Position numbers and translations under genes: made by a program
Part shown: in pieces, positions 10,388 to 24,210 of the stretch
Position numbering within the stretch: the stretch's first letter is position 1
Layout: the number at the start of each line of letters is the position of its first letter
The notes under the pieces: model-generated
What the model was told of the DNA's origin: nothing
Databases searched by the model: none
What the model saw: the letters and a program-made list of their open reading frames with translations, nothing else
From: Hymenolepis diminuta
Lineage: Eukaryota; Platyhelminthes; Cestoda; Cyclophyllidea; Hymenolepididae
Assembly: GCA_900708905.1 (NCBI GenBank)
Contig: CAADRB010000009.1
Coordinates: forward strand, 3,348,992 to 3,412,991
Reading direction: 5' to 3'
Length of the DNA: 64,000 nucleotides

Positions 10388-11528
10388 AATATATGAGATG
10401 ACATTCAATGGCAAGTGAGTAGGAGAAAGCTACGTGCATCCATAAATTCAATCCTTACCTTACTGCTAGTAATAACTCGATTCAGTGATGTCCTATTCTA
10501 TGATACTGTGTTAATTCTTGTAATACTACTGATTAAGAGATGAAAGAAGTACAATTATGAAAGCAACTGTAATATTTGGCAACGAGAGGACACAAATCTG
10601 CACTCTATCAATTTTTACTTATCACAGTGTCTGTCATTTGGTACTTTATGCTGCTAGGCAAATAAGGATTTTGCAAAACTTTTGTACAAATGACGGAGTT
10701 GATAAATGCTGTGAGGAAATGGTTTCCGAAAACGCTGTAGTGAATAGCACGATGTTCTGCTATTTGGGCAAATTCGAAAACCAGTTTAGTCCCCCTAAGA
10801 CAGACAGATCCTACAAGAAAGAAAACTTTTTTCCTGATTACATTCTGAAGGAACCGCTTTTTATTGTACGAGCCCTAGTCTTCCCTCAAACTCCTTTATG
10901 TCTTACTTTTAGCAGCATTAAATAGTTGTTCATAGAACAGGTAAAATCGATGACCGGTTCTGTAACCTAGGTGCTTAAAGAACCCCCTATCTCTGTCCCA
11001 TAATGTTATGGGACAAAAGTTAGGAGTTTTATGTCTTGATACATACTTTCAAAGGATGAGGTGAAGGCACTTCATACTAATTATCATGTAAATCCACAGA
11101 GGCGAGGTAATTATTCATTCTGTAGTGATTCCCATGACCTGACCTTAAGAAACCGCAAGGAGAGTAATGCTAAATGCTTCAAATTGTTCAAAAGAAGCCA
11201 AATGGTGTGCAAAAGCCATTTTCAACACCCGGTAACACTACTTTAGAGAGTATAAAATGTTTACATACACCTAATACTGAAAAATCTAATCCAATGCCAA
11301 GGGATATTAAGGATGCGTCTGATGCTATCAATATCTAGTGTGTGATCATAAATAAGAAACATTACAAGGATGCGAAAAATACTTCATTAATATTCATCTT
11401 CTAGAAAAGAACATTTATACTATTTAAGCTGCTATATTTCTTCTAAACACTATATTTATATAATTAGTTCGATTTTTTATGTCACAGGTAACTGACATTT
11501 TGGAAAAATCTAGCACTTGCAGCAGATG
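10388..11528. other. Intergenic, with one unrecognised open frame (10557-10925, +)
   Basis: The only notable item is a 122-codon open frame from ATG at 10557 to TAG at 10925 on the plus strand, with six or more Cys (for example NFCTNDGVDKCCEEM). It has no signal peptide, recognised domain or clear splice context. It could be a lone exon or chance. Nothing else is supported here. Confidence 0.25.
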
Positions 11529-11940
11529 CTACACAAATAAGCCTTTCTGCTAAACCTCAGTAACCCTCTTAAGCAGTCCAAATAGCCTCTAGCAGAGTCC
11601 TTTAGTATAAATTTGTCCACAAAATTACCTAAGCTATGCAGAAGGTAAAAAGAACAAAGAAGGAATTTAGTGGCGAGGTTTTATTGCTCACTAAGGCCTG
11701 CCGCCAAAAGCTTATTCATTAAATACAATCGACGCTACGCTTACTGACTGGAGGAGGGGAAGCTTCTGCACGCACGGCCGCACTTGTTCGCTACGCAATC
11801 GGTTACACATCCGCACTTTCCAGAATGTTCTATCGCACGTGAGGTTCCCTTGATCAGCCTCGGTAGCGTTGTGAGCTCCACACACTTAAACAAGTGATTT
11901 TTAGTTCATTCCAACAAGAATTAAAAATCTGCAATCATGT
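11529..11940 (+). repeat. Dispersed repeat C, copy 1
   Basis: This copy and 22931-23285 share, in order, ACACAAATAAGCC, GCAGAGTCCT, ATACAAT..ACGCT, CTTCTGCACGCACGGCCGCAC, CGCACTTTCCAGAATGTTC and GGTAGCGTTGT. It is GC-richer than its surroundings, with several CpG. It has no coding frame and no clear terminal repeats. It may be an LTR or promoter-bearing non-autonomous element, but the class is unknown. Confidence 0.65.
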
Positions 11941-14023
11941 AACTGCGCATTTTGTTGTTGAATACATTAAAGTAAACATCATCAAATAATGAACTTTTCG
12001 TGGGAATAAACTTAGGGGATACGCACTGTTTTGCTTCGCTGATTGCTTAATTGAAATGACGCAAAATGGAACATTTATATTGCCTTCATTTTGTGCCACC
12101 TGAAAAACATAAATGCTATTCTTACATCTTATAAATAGAATAGCTTTGCTTTAGACTTGATTTGACAGGAATGTGTCTTTATTCTTTAATTTTTTACTAG
12201 ATTTCTATTAATTGACATGATTAGCTGTTATTAAGGTGCGAATTTGTCTCAGCAACCCAAAACCATATGAAATCTCCTAAACTTTGCTTGCCACCGACCA
12301 TTTGTACAAGAAAATATTACCAAAGGCACGCCCTTATTGCAGATTTAGTATACTACCCGTGAAGATATCAAGGAGTTCATAGGCTAGAATCCCCAAGTCT
12401 ATGTCTTTTTGCTCTGTCACTCATTCTTTGTCTGCTGATCATACCATTACCTTAACTCACGTTTCCCTGAAACAATAGATAATAAGGAATACCATTGCTC
12501 AAAAGCTGTTCAAAACTCTGCTGGATGGATGATATTATTTTTTTAAATCTGAAACGATTGATCTAGCTCCGCATGTCACCACCCGCTTATCTACTAACCT
12601 CGCAACCTTTTCTGTATCTTTCTCTGCCGCTTATCATTAAATCATTATTATTCTCCAACTGTCTTTTAACTTCTAATTCCATGAAACTCAAAGTCGTCCA
12701 TTCCAAAGCAACTAATGAATATTTATTCTTCTCTGTAGCTACAGTAACCCTCTAGTCCTATTCTACAGTAGATTTAGGCCAAAAATTAAATTTTATCATG
12801 ATAAAAGGCAACCTAAAGCTATTATTATGAAATATGTATCAATAATTAATTGTTATCATTTTTGGAATGACAAAGAGGAAATATTATTTCAATTATCCAA
12901 TACTTTATTGAATATTTCTCCAAGAAAAAAATATCATTTTTGGTATTTATTTCTACTATATTTCAAATAAACATTACATTTTATATCATTGGCTCGTTTT
13001 CATATTTCATGGTCATGGCTTAAGTTCGTCTTGTGCCGGACAGTCTTATGTGTTCCTTCTCCTTTTTCTGAAAACTGGGCTCAGCAGATCGCAAAAGTTA
13101 AGTTCAAGCCCAAAGTCGAAGGAAGCACGTAGTACAGAAGAGGCGATAAGTCGACCTCGTTTGACTGGACGAGCCTAACATCCAGTTCTCCTTTCTCTCT
13201 AACTAGCCATTGATTTTTCCTTCCACTCGGACACTATTCTCATGAATATTCCCCTTTATACATTTTACTCTACTTGATATTGGTACTTTATGCATTGGTG
13301 ATATCAGTACGTCCCCAATACAAGAATCCTTTTTAATGGAATGTCAACTACGAAAATTAGAGATTAGAAATAAAAGTTTTTCAAATATCCCTGTCTCAAA
13401 ATGCTCAAAGAAGTGAAGACGGACTTGACGGATCAAAGCGAGACTAAGAAAGTTCCAAAGCTAAACGTGTTCTAGATGTAAGTAGTTCGCGGATTTTTGG
13501 GTATAAAAATGGGTTTAGAGGAAGTTTATTTATATTGAATGAACTCATTAAATTATTATCGATCAAGTATATTCTCTCTAAGATATTCTGAGCAAAGATT
13601 TTATTATTCTAAACTTGATCAAATAACTTAGCTTTATCATAGAGAGTATGGCATTTCTTACCACTATCGACCTTGAAGAGCTCTTTGGGCTTTCACGTGT
13701 GAATATTAATATAAGATACTTGCTTAAATATTTTATCTTCTCTTTAATGCGCGTGTTGGATGTGGAAATGTCAAAAAGGGAAATATTAAAAAAGGTGTTG
13801 TATTTTGGAAAAATTTTTCGTAGGTGCTGGCACGATGTGGAGTGCAAGAGTAAACAACGTCACTTCATGCAAATCATCACAACAAACTATCACGTGAATC
13901 TCCACTTAGAAAAATATGCCACACGATTCTATAAGTCAGTTGACACTTCATTTGAATATGGGCGTAATTGCTTTAAAATAGACATCTTAAAGTAAACATC
14001 ATGCAAATGTCATTTCTAGCTTG
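11941..14023. other. AT-rich intergenic sequence
   Basis: No gene recognised. A 115-codon open frame at 13648-13995 (+) has no domain or splice context and is probably chance. A CT-rich stretch lies near 13190. Confidence 0.4.
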
Positions 14024-14027
14024 AGGT

Positions 14028-14572
14028 TGAAGGATGACTCTCTATGCATTTCCAGAATTACTTTTTATCCACATTCTCTATGACAATATTTCGGTTTTTC
14101 GTCCACGAAGCTGGAGTGACGTCTTTTATGTCTCTGTGACGCTTAAGCCCTATCTGTCATTGTCTAAACACGTTCATGGATTTTTCTCTTTCTTTAACCG
14201 CCTCATTTCGCCTAAAAAGTACATCTATACTGATGTTCTCACTCGTCCTCACTCAAGTGACTCATATAAAGCCGTCTTTGTTTTCCACTCAAAAGATAAC
14301 GCACGCATGTCAGTTACCGGCTCCTACGCTTCCAGTTCATCTCCTCTCTTTCTCATCATGCTCCCCTCCCTCTCTCTTTCTCTCTCCCCCTCTCTCTGAC
14401 TCGTTTCAATCCTCGTTGTGGCTTCCTTGAATACATTTTTGGTCTAATCAATTCTTGGTGTTCTGCTGCACAATTGTTTTTAGGTCTTATTCAAACAGCC
14501 ACGAATTGGTGACTGTTGTTGCTGTTGTAATTTGTTAGCTGCGAACCGTTAGTTGTTATCTTAACTCCAACA
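14028..14572 (+). mobile_element. Solo LTR family A, copy 1 (545 bp, complete)
   Basis: It begins TGAAGGATGACTC and ends TTAACTCCAACA, a TG...CA terminus. It is flanked by the identical 4-base target duplication AGGT (14024-14027 and 14573-14576). A near-identical copy at 48998-49540 has its own perfect duplication, AGTG. Inside are an ACTCATATAAAG TATA-like box near 14259 and a CT-rich tract near 14364-14396, followed by a conserved tail with TTGTTAGCTGCGAACCG. Open frames of up to 121 codons occur in it but run over the CT tract and are not genes. A 4-base duplication is usual for several LTR retrotransposon integrases. No internal region is present, which fits a solo LTR. Confidence 0.85.
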
Positions 14573-14576
14573 AGGT

Positions 14577-15930
14577 ATTGATAAAGAACAGTAAACGATA
14601 AAAGTGCAAATACTTTTAAAAATATGAAGGTTTAAAAATTTGAAAATGATTTAGGCATCGTATTTGATTTGTTTTGCAAGAAATCAGTGGCTTTAAAAAT
14701 TACAAAAAGTGCGACTCCTGGTTTATAATGGTGTATATTGCTAAATGTGGTGCAAATTTTTATAACCGGTATAAACAAATTTTACTTTTAATTGAAAATG
14801 CATTAAAAATAACAAGAACTCTGTTTAATCAATTTTTCCTTAAATCATATGAGAAAATGTCATCTACATTTTAACGTTTTTCTGAGATTATGAAATAACT
14901 TTTTCCGTGTCCGCAAACTTTAATTTCGATTGAAAAGAATAAAACAATAATTGATTTATCCTATATTTTATATTTGGTCTATATTTATTGCATTTGAATC
15001 ATATTTAAAATTTGGTTTATTTAGTGAGAATGGGTGAATCGACAGATCAAAGATATAGTTTCCTAAGACAATGCTAGAAAAAATATCTGGAGAAAATAGT
15101 GTTGAATATTTTCCTTTGAAAAAATACATTATTATTTACCTGTTGCTAAATGGGATTTCCATTAAATACTTTTCATCAATTCTATTATTTTAACCTAATT
15201 TTAAATATGTATATATAATTTTGCATTTTGTAATCATTTTTTATCCACAGGAACATGTAATCAAATAAAATTCTGCGTCTTAAAAAACTTACAGATATTT
15301 TTGCCGACAAATAGAATCAAAGCATTAGTCAGAAATTTAAGATGTGATTACTATAGGGCAAGAAATTTAACAGTGAAAAAATATTATTTTACCATATACC
15401 AAATGATTACAATTTAGTAATTAGAATTTATTTCAACGAAATAGTATTAATCAGTTAGATGATACACAAATCTTGTTAGATGATATGAAAAATATCTTAC
15501 TAAAAATTTATGTACTTTAGCTTTGGTTTTGTTAAAAAAAGGGAATAATTTATATATTATAAAATTCACATATTTATGCCATTATGTAATAAAATAAAAA
15601 ATATTTATTACGACTTTCATTAATGATATTAAATTATTAGAGGAAGACTTGTCAGACGTAGATTTGTCTCAAATATGCTCTGATATGTTAATAATCGTTT
15701 GTTCATATTTTACCATCGGAATAGGGAAATGAATTCAGGCAAATTGAAAAAGATCTCATCTGTGGCCATTAGTCAAAAAGCTCTGAATTCAAAATTACAT
15801 TTAAGTTTTAAATTTTCATTGGAACTAATTCTCGGTACGAAAAAAGGCCTGAGTAGCGCTTATTATCCATTGAATACTATCACGGAGCCTTAATATATAG
15901 TTAAGGACAATAGCGGCCGAGACTTCTGAC
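14577..15930. other. AT-rich intergenic sequence
   Basis: Very AT-rich, with no gene, RNA gene or repeat recognised. Confidence 0.4.
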
Positions 15931-15934
15931 ATTC

Positions 15935-16735
15935 TCGTGCGCCCTTTTATCCCTTTTGAAAGATCATTTAGAAGGAAATTTCCAATGATTGGCAAGGAAA
16001 ATTTTAATATTGTTGCACACAAAGACATGTTGCAGATATTTAGACTACGGCATATGATCAATCGGACGAATAATGACCATTGTAATTATATTGATTCAAG
16101 GTCAAGATTATCATTGGAGAATGATCTGGAAGGTTTGGGTGCATGTTTTGGTTCAAATATTGAGCTTGTATGCGAGCACAAACTTGTTGCAGTCCGATGA
16201 TTCGGCCTTACATCCTCAGTTAATCTGTCGTGAACATGTCCATGAGGAAATACCTTTTGGAAGTATCTTTTGAATATTTTTGATCAGGCTTTTCCATTGA
16301 AGCCAGTATGGGAATATTTTATGGATCTGAAAAGCTCTGCATCGATCAAATATGACAATAGGTGATAGCGTCGACAATTACTAGAAAAGGGCACCTAATA
16401 TTAACTTACCCTTAAACGTAGGTTTTCTTGTTATAAGAATTCTTTTAAGTTAGGCTACGTGGATTAAAGACACAGCATGTGGTGCCTTTAGATGCTGATT
16501 CATAAAAGAGGCTGTTTTGGATGAATCAACACGTCTTATCCGAGGCTTCATCCTACAATATGAGGCATTTGAAAACTCAAATGAGTTTTATTTCGATACC
16601 CTCAATTACAATTCACTATTTCCACTTCTGGAAGTTGTATGATACCGCCCGAGCCTTTAGAAGAAAGAAATCTGGGGCATGTGAAAAAGTTACGATATTT
16701 TCTCTAGATCACTGAGAAAACTCTTGCCCGCGATG
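15935..16735 (+). pseudogene. GCNT-like beta-1,6-N-acetylglucosaminyltransferase pseudogene
   Basis: This is a decayed paralogue of the intact gene at 24211-25716. Matching pieces in order are FERSFRRKFP, FNIVAHKDM, IDSRSRLSLENDLEGLG, ACFGSNIELV, then after a shift HPQLICREH, and a nucleotide match to the VGQEFPL region. After a short intron ending in TTAG (about 16454) the second exon resumes with GCTACGTGGATTAAAG and TTTTGGATGAATCAACACG, both aligning to the intact exon. Frames are broken by several shifts and stops, beginning with TGA at 16198. The start and the transmembrane segment are missing. The place and boundary of its intron match those of the intact gene, so it arose by DNA duplication, not by retroposition. 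Confidence 0.87.
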
Positions 16736-19700
16736 TTCAATAGTTATTAGTTGGTTGACAAATAAAGATGGTCACACGATCTTAAGCAGAACTAACTGAA
16801 GGTTAGGTGCAATAATATTCCCTTTGTGATATTCGTTTTCAGCATTGTTGGTTGAAATATTCTGACACGTCTTAACATACAAATTTAGACAATTTAATTG
16901 AAAAAATTGACCATGATTATAAAATATCAAATCAATTCCTAACTTTTAAGGTTAGAATTTTCACAAATAATATTTACGCATGTCAGTTAGTTCGAAAGAA
17001 GGCCAGATAAATGGCCCTTTTTAGATAATTCCAATCAGAGGATGGGCGTGAACTAAACAATAGGCGTTTCCGCGTTATTTTGATGAAGTGTAGAACTATT
17101 TGATAATGTTTTCCTCGCCATATTCAATTGCAAGTTGCAATTACGCTTTCCAAGAATTTACAAAATAACATTTAATAAGATTTCCAAAGCAAGATGCTGT
17201 TTTTTTTCAAATTTTTGGTAGTTACATCTTAGATCATTGAACCAGCGAGGAGTACATTTGTTTGCTGTAATTAGTAAAAATTAACTTAAGTTTAATTAAC
17301 ATATTAAGAATTATCATCTAATAGATGTTGTTTAAATTGAATAAGAATTAAAACTTATTACGAGGCTCGTATACTCATCAAGATCTGGGTTGGTAATAAA
17401 CAGTTAAGTGTATTGCATCAAATTAATGAAAATGCTATCAGAGGGTTTCTTTTTTAAGGCTATAGCGAATGGTAATTTTTATTTTTTGCATCTATTGTAT
17501 TTTGTATACATTTGGACGAAAGATTGCATTGCGTATGGCTCATTTTCATAAGCTTACTTTCATAACCGCGTATTTCACAAACTAGCCCTAATGCGCTTAA
17601 CAACATCGATATAGAACGGCGCATTTTGTAAATGTGAACTGCAATCACTGAACCAGTTTTCGTGGCAAAATACATTCGATTCTATTTTAGCATTTTCATT
17701 TTGCATCTAGTGTACCACAAACTAGGACGCCTCGTTTCGGGACGTACTGTGCCCTTGGTTAATTCACCATTGGCGATACCATGTGACCACATGTCTGTTC
17801 ATATTCAGTCATTTTTTTCTATTGATTACGGTATAGTATGCTCACGTTTGATAAAATATATGATTACATGTGAATACAATTACCTTCCATTCATACCACA
17901 ACTGTTTGTCCTTCTATTATTTAATATTTTTCAGAGGTAAGGATCTCTGGCTTACCGGTACTTTATTTAATACATTCATTGCTTACCATTAAGTAGTTCT
18001 TTTTTTACAACACTCAAGTATTGAATCCTAACTATTAATTGTCATTAAAATATTATTTTTATCATTACAGCAACTCCTGCTCTAGATTATTATTATTATT
18101 GACACTTGTTGACGTCAGGATATTTTGATTCACCTTATTTCTTTATAATTTCTTCAGTATTTTATAAAATTTCTTAACTTACCTAATGACAATGTATTTT
18201 AAGGTAATTTAATCAAATGAATGTTCACTTGTGATAGAATTTAAAAGGGTAGTGATCTTACATCGATTCATCTGGAGTGAGCCGTGACATATTAAAATCA
18301 CGTTGACTCTTACCATTCTCTTATCATTTTGTAACGGAAGTAATTAAACACGCATCCATCATTAATAAACCGACAAAAAACATAAATTCAATCTGGAAAA
18401 AGGGTAAAAATATTCAAATGTGAAAGCATCCAAAGATTACACTTTGTTCGATTCTTTTGATATTCTGATTCCGATTTTCATTTCTACCCGATGTCCTTCC
18501 TTAACGTATACTGGGCTTCTGATTATGCTTATTATTCAAATATTTTCCATTTCAGTGAGAAATTATTAAATATGATTTTACTGGAAATCTCTAAGAATAA
18601 AAAATCGTTTTGTAATTTATCCTCGTAATTTTTCACCTTTAAACTGCTATCCGTGTATTTCTCCTATAGTTTCAGAACAAAATAACTTATTTTTTGCGGT
18701 TGTTTCCATTTTGAGATCGAAAGATGAAAATTTTGACCCATTCTAGATCATATTTTGAAAATTTTGGTTCCGTAATCTTTGTGTGCTTAAGTGCTCCTTT
18801 AGAACTTAGCAACTAATCTCAAATTTCACTGAGAATACTGCGCAATTAGGAATGATCTTTTATGCACTGTATTTCCATTTTTACCAAAAATTATCACTCT
18901 TTTGCCTTCTGAAATCGCCTTTAATCGATGCACTTTCATAGGTCAAGTTGGGATGGAAAATCGCCTTATTACATTTTCATATTTTATTAAGCACTCTAGT
19001 GCATTAAATTACACTATGATTTCATTTCGAAATCGTAATTATTCATTGAAATGGAGGGAATTATAAGTTCTGATGCTGGGATAACATTTGAACTCGAGAA
19101 TAGCAAAATAGCAAAAGGCCTAAATGCAAGATAAATGGGAGAATGTAGAGTTCTTGAATTCTTGAAACCTTATATTATCCGAGTTCCTCGCAACGGATAT
19201 AAATCATTTTTAAATATTTAAAATTTCCAAAGCTCAATCATCAGGAATTGTTCCCTGGATTCTGGATAAGTTCATGTCTGAGTTTGGTGACCAGTTGATA
19301 CCATCGACAGCTTGGCTATGCTACTTTGATTCATTCATATCTTATTAGAACCAAAAGTAGGCAGATAAGACAAAAAAGCACTTTATACATTTTGACATAT
19401 TATAATAACAACCTGTAAATACGGTTAATTTCTGTAATAAGTATACTTCATTGTTTCAAGGTAACGATTTTGCTATTATTATCATGGAAAGAATATGAAT
19501 AAAGGAAACGATGGAATTTTCTCATGTGTGGTCAAATAAAAGAAGAGAATGCATTCAAAGCTCCATATGAGTTTCGAGTTCACTCATTGGTGTATATATT
19601 ACTAAGCGGTCTTTTATAATGCTCCCTTGTTCCTTCCTAAGGCTGCAACTATTCAGATCTCAAGATGAAGAAAGAAAGGATCTGTAGCTCAAACAACAGT

Positions 19701-22700
19701 TTCTACTGTAAAAAATTAATGTAATTATATAGGACTGGATATGAGATAAATGATAAACTGACTGATTGGTCAATATTGACAACGATGGGTTCTTCGCTGG
19801 CAGTATTTCATATCTAAGTTTGAGTGTAAGAATTCAAAAATTGATAATTCAGTGTATTAGAGATGAATTTACGAATGTGCGAGTGTACTCTTTGTGTACT
19901 GGCACGAATACACTGAAAATGTTCTACTCAATTTTCTAAAACGATTGCATTTCATTAATTTTTTTGTTTTAATAATTTAACCTTAAGGTATCTGAACAGT
20001 TAAATCGAGGAGCTAGTCATTTCATCCGGATTTGTTTACGTTATGTTATCGTCACGGAAGATTGTTGAAATTAGAGGCGATGTTTCCACACCTGAAGTTT
20101 GCCTCAAATGAGTCTTAGTAACGGGTTAATTAATTAGCGAAATGAATTCTTATATAAATTTGACAAAATTATTGTTGTCATAGAAATTGCGTGATAGTTC
20201 AATTTAGTTTGGAGTATCAAATAAACTAATTTTATCTCTATCTCTATCTTTATCTCTTTGATTTTGTTGACTCATTAATAAGTTTAATGCCTTTTCCCTT
20301 AATCCATCTAAACTGTAAAATATTTGGTATTTTTCTAATTTATGACAAACATGTGAATAAAATCTATCGCATATTATTAAATGTCTCTCCTGCGCACACA
20401 AAATCAGTGAACATGATCATTCGATCGAAAAAGTCCTTTGTGCTCGCAGAACAGAGGTGAAACAAAATTGAGAGTCTTCGATACTGTTCTTCCTGTCGTA
20501 GTCAAAATCTATTGAGATTTGTGATGGAAGGAAGTTAGAACAACAGTTTAATTGAAATACACATGAAATTTCTCCACCCATCTAGCTGATAGTCGATATC
20601 AAACACGGTACCAACTATTTTTCAATGCTCGTTGTGTTTTAGAGAATAAAATTCTTTCACGAGGTCTTTCAATTACTATTTTTCCTGTCCATCCTTAGAA
20701 TGAAGTCTGGCCAGTAATATATTATTGGCTTACTAGGTCAGTTATTCACATTTATCAAAAATTATAAAAAAGCGGCACATTTAACAAGAAGTCATACCGC
20801 TGTAAATTAATTTATATATATTAATCAACTCAAACCATATGTTATGACACCTAAGACCCTAGTATTTGGCCAAATGATAAACTCCCTTTGAGAGATGGTG
20901 ACTTTGACAGCTGGGGCATCTGATTTTCCTCTGGTTATTATTGAGGCCACGGATTTTATTTTCTAACGATTTTCAATGCGACAGCTGAATAGACGGTGAG
21001 AAAAGAAATGATAGTGGTGAGTAGAGTTTATTGAGAGGGGACTGGGGACCACGAGGAGGAGGGAAAATGCATATGTAAGTGGTGGTTGAGACAGGGTACC
21101 GGGTACCTATTTTCAAAGTTATTTATATGAGGAGAAAATTAATCTTTTAGTAAATAGATTACGCCAGTAAGACATGTTGAATAGTAGGAAACCACTAAAA
21201 GCCTAACAAAAATTGGAGTCCGTAGAAAGCTCGATTGCGAAACTAAAATTACCAATTTACATTTCTCCTCCCCTAGATAACTATTATACTGATATCTACA
21301 CACCCCAGTATAAAACATAACTAAGATGAGACCTTTTGTTTTGAGGGACTAAATGCAGTTTGAAAAGATTTTGATATTCATAAATAGACTTGTCTAGAAG
21401 CTTGATATTCAGGATTTCGTTTACGAATGTCAAAATAAGTAAAAATCTGAGAAGGGATGTCTATAATATTTTCGACAGTTGGCGCTTCAAATTCACAATT
21501 CCGTGTACTATTTTGGATAAATCGGGCATTTTTCTCACTGGACGCTGACAATCTTCAGTTTGTCTTATTTACAGCACCAAATAATGAAAAGGGAAACTAC
21601 TTGGCCCCTTCACGGTGGCTGGGGGATTTGACTCAAATAGACATAATCGGTCGAGCTACTGCTAGTAGAGGCAAACAGGTAGCTGATTGGATCACAAACG
21701 TTCGCTTGTGATTGGTCAGATTAAAAGCATCCACCATTTGCACAGATTCATTTGCGACGACTTATGCAAGCTGTGTTCGTTGCACGAGTGTCTTGTTTTT
21801 CTCCATCTCTCTTCGCTACTTCCGATATTTTTTCGATACTGAATTCACACCTTTATGGAATTAGTTACAGCCCATCTACGTACGTTGTTGTTTATTTTTA
21901 TTTTATTACTATTTCAATATATTTCTTCATTAATAATAAACTAACAAAATGACGGTGGAATAATTTATGGTTGAACATTTTTTAATTTGATTTGGAGTTA
22001 TGCTAATAGAAGATATATATACATATATATGCGTGTTCTTGCAAAAGATTTTTTATAATAGGACACGATCCTGGTTGATCGTATGTGATATTTTTCTGGA
22101 ATTTGAAAATAATAATTCCAGTTATTTTAAAATCGTATAGATCATAAGAGTTGGACAGTAAGGTGCAGAGCTTTCAAGAAAGATCTTTGCGAAACTTTAT
22201 GATTTCTCATTGTGCATTTTGACATTCTTTTCCAGCTCTGATTTTGTTCTGAAGGTTATAGTCATGTCAACATTTTCTCCCCATTTGGTTGAGTGATCTT
22301 GAATATGAAATTATTAAGTAGAAGTACATATTCAGTGGCGCAATAAAATAAGAAGAGTTGTTGCATGACCAATTTCCCCCTTTCACGACATGAAGATTCT
22401 TAACTTTGGCATCTGGTATTTAAGAAATATTATTTACTTTTAAAATCTAAGTTAAATGCAATTTCTATGCATTTTCTTTTATTATAATGTTAGATTTGAA
22501 TTCCATTTAATCGAATTAAATCATCATTATGTGGAACATGGTTAAGTCTTTCTATGAAGAGAACATGGAATGCCATAGCAGATGCGATTGAACAGGACTG
22601 CACAAACTTAGATATTTAGCAGATAACCGCTCAGAACTAAGCCAGTTAGTTATGAGTGCAGTTAACCGGTAACGAAATTGAGTCAAACTGAGAGGTAATG

Positions 22701-22930
22701 AAAATAAAAATAAATTCAAAATGTCTTTATAGAGAAATCGATTATGGCAGCTCACTATGGCTACACTTTTCACTTCTATGTATTATAAACAAAAGGATAA
22801 TATATTCACCTTTATTTTGAGATAAATTTAATGGTTTCCATCAACTACAAGAACAATGTCATTTCTTCATTATCTAATAGTCCTTCAACTTTGTCTAAAA
22901 TGTTGAAGAAGTCTGATCAAGGCTGAGCTC
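16736..22930. other. Gene-poor intergenic region with simple repeats
   Basis: No gene recognised. Simple sequence includes a TCTATC-type run at about 20232-20258 and a TA-rich run at about 22012-22030. Around 21670-21725 there are two ATTGG (inverted CCAAT) motifs and several CpG in a short GC-richer patch, which could be promoter-like, but no adjoining gene is evident. The plus-strand open frame at 21457-21711 has no domain that I recognise. Confidence 0.35.
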
Positions 22931-23285
22931 ATAGCACACAAATAAGCCCTTGACCTATCCTTAGTAATCATCTTAGAGTTCCATCTGGCAGAGTCCTCAA
23001 GTATAAGTTGCTCCAAAATTATCTAGACCACACCCAAAGTAATGAGACCACAGACGGCATGGTGCGGGACACCTTTTTTCAAATAATGCTTAATAATTGT
23101 GAATACAATTAACGCTGCGCTGCACGAATATTGAGCACTGATTGGTTGGGAGGCCTCTGCACGCACGACCGCACGTTCGCACTTTCCAGAATGTTCAATT
23201 GTGCGCGAGATCCCTTTGGTTAGCCCTGGTAGCGTTGTACAATCCACAAGTTATTTTCGATTATGTGGATTGATTGTCATGTAGG
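22931..23285 (+). repeat. Dispersed repeat C, copy 2
   Basis: Same order of shared blocks as 11529-11940, including CTCTGCACGCACGACCGCAC, CGCACTTTCCAGAATGTTC and GGTAGCGTTGTA. The middle is shorter by the GTTCGCTACGCAATCGG segment seen in copy 1. Same orientation, 11 kb apart. Confidence 0.65.
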
Positions 23286-23289
23286 CTTA

Positions 23290-24200
23290 ATAAGCTCAGA
23301 CTCGGGAGAATGGAGATTGCGAGGAATGAATATGTTATGTTTGTACTGAAAGAGGAGTCAACATCTAATTCAAATTGCGTGTAAGTAAATCTTATTTTAA
23401 TAACATTGATAAGGCTAGTAATATTTATCCGGTCGATAGGTAAGCTATCCTTTGCCAGTCTTTTCTTACGACGTTTGCTAATTTTGAAAAAAAGCATTCA
23501 ATGAAATTCGTTATTTTAATTAAATAAAAACTATTGATAGGAGCAAGAGCTTTCTTATGATTTATTTTGAACGATCTGGGCTGAGAATGGTTCACATATA
23601 TATTAATTGTCTAATTGACAAGAACACATTGTGGACTATTTTGACAGCGCCTGCGAGATGTGGATTTTTCATCTCGAGACGAATCATAGACTGTGGGACT
23701 TTGAGTAAAAAATGTACCTGTTTAGCCATTTATATTTTAAACTAGAGCATTTTCGGTCTTTAATCTGCCGAATCGAAGTGGTTATCATTCAGGTCATTCA
23801 TTTTAAATTTGAGGATAAATTGATTGCTTATTTTGCATTAGATTATTCAAGTAGGTAAATAGAAGTAATAAGAAATTTAAAAATGGTAAATTTTTAAAAT
23901 TTGACTCCAGAAGACGCACTTTTATTTATAAATTTAAGGTATATTATGCTGGTCATATGAACTGCTTCATGGCTCTATCGTCTTAACCCTGCAACCTAAT
24001 GTAGGATTTTATCTATTATTGAATAACATTTAATATTTTACTCTGATTAGAGAAAATACATTGGCTTTTTCGGCGATCCATTTCCGATTTTAGAAAATTT
24101 ATGTACCCACCCGATTTACTTGTTGTCCAACTGTATTCACACCATAATAACTCCAATTGTTTTAATTTTACTACGATTGTACCTCAAGTTCTCTTATTTC
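23290..24200. other. Intergenic sequence upstream of the GCNT gene
   Basis: No gene recognised. At the 3' edge a pyrimidine-rich stretch ends in ATTCCAG (24201-24207), three bases before the ATG of the GCNT gene. That is a splice acceptor for either a 5'-untranslated exon or spliced-leader trans-splicing, which flatworms use. Confidence 0.45.
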
Positions 24201-24210
24201 ATTCCAGGTA

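Noticed and set aside
13648..13995. 115-codon open frame
   Set aside because: AT-biased composition, no recognised motif, no splice sites in phase, and an overlapping long frame on the other strand.
14034..14399. 121-codon open frame, repeated at 49104-49367 (plus strand)
   Set aside because: It lies wholly inside the solo LTR, is driven by the CT tract, and the deleted and diverged copies do not preserve it.
21457..21711. 84-codon open frame near CCAAT-like motifs
   Set aside because: No family motif or downstream exon found, so it is not called as a gene.
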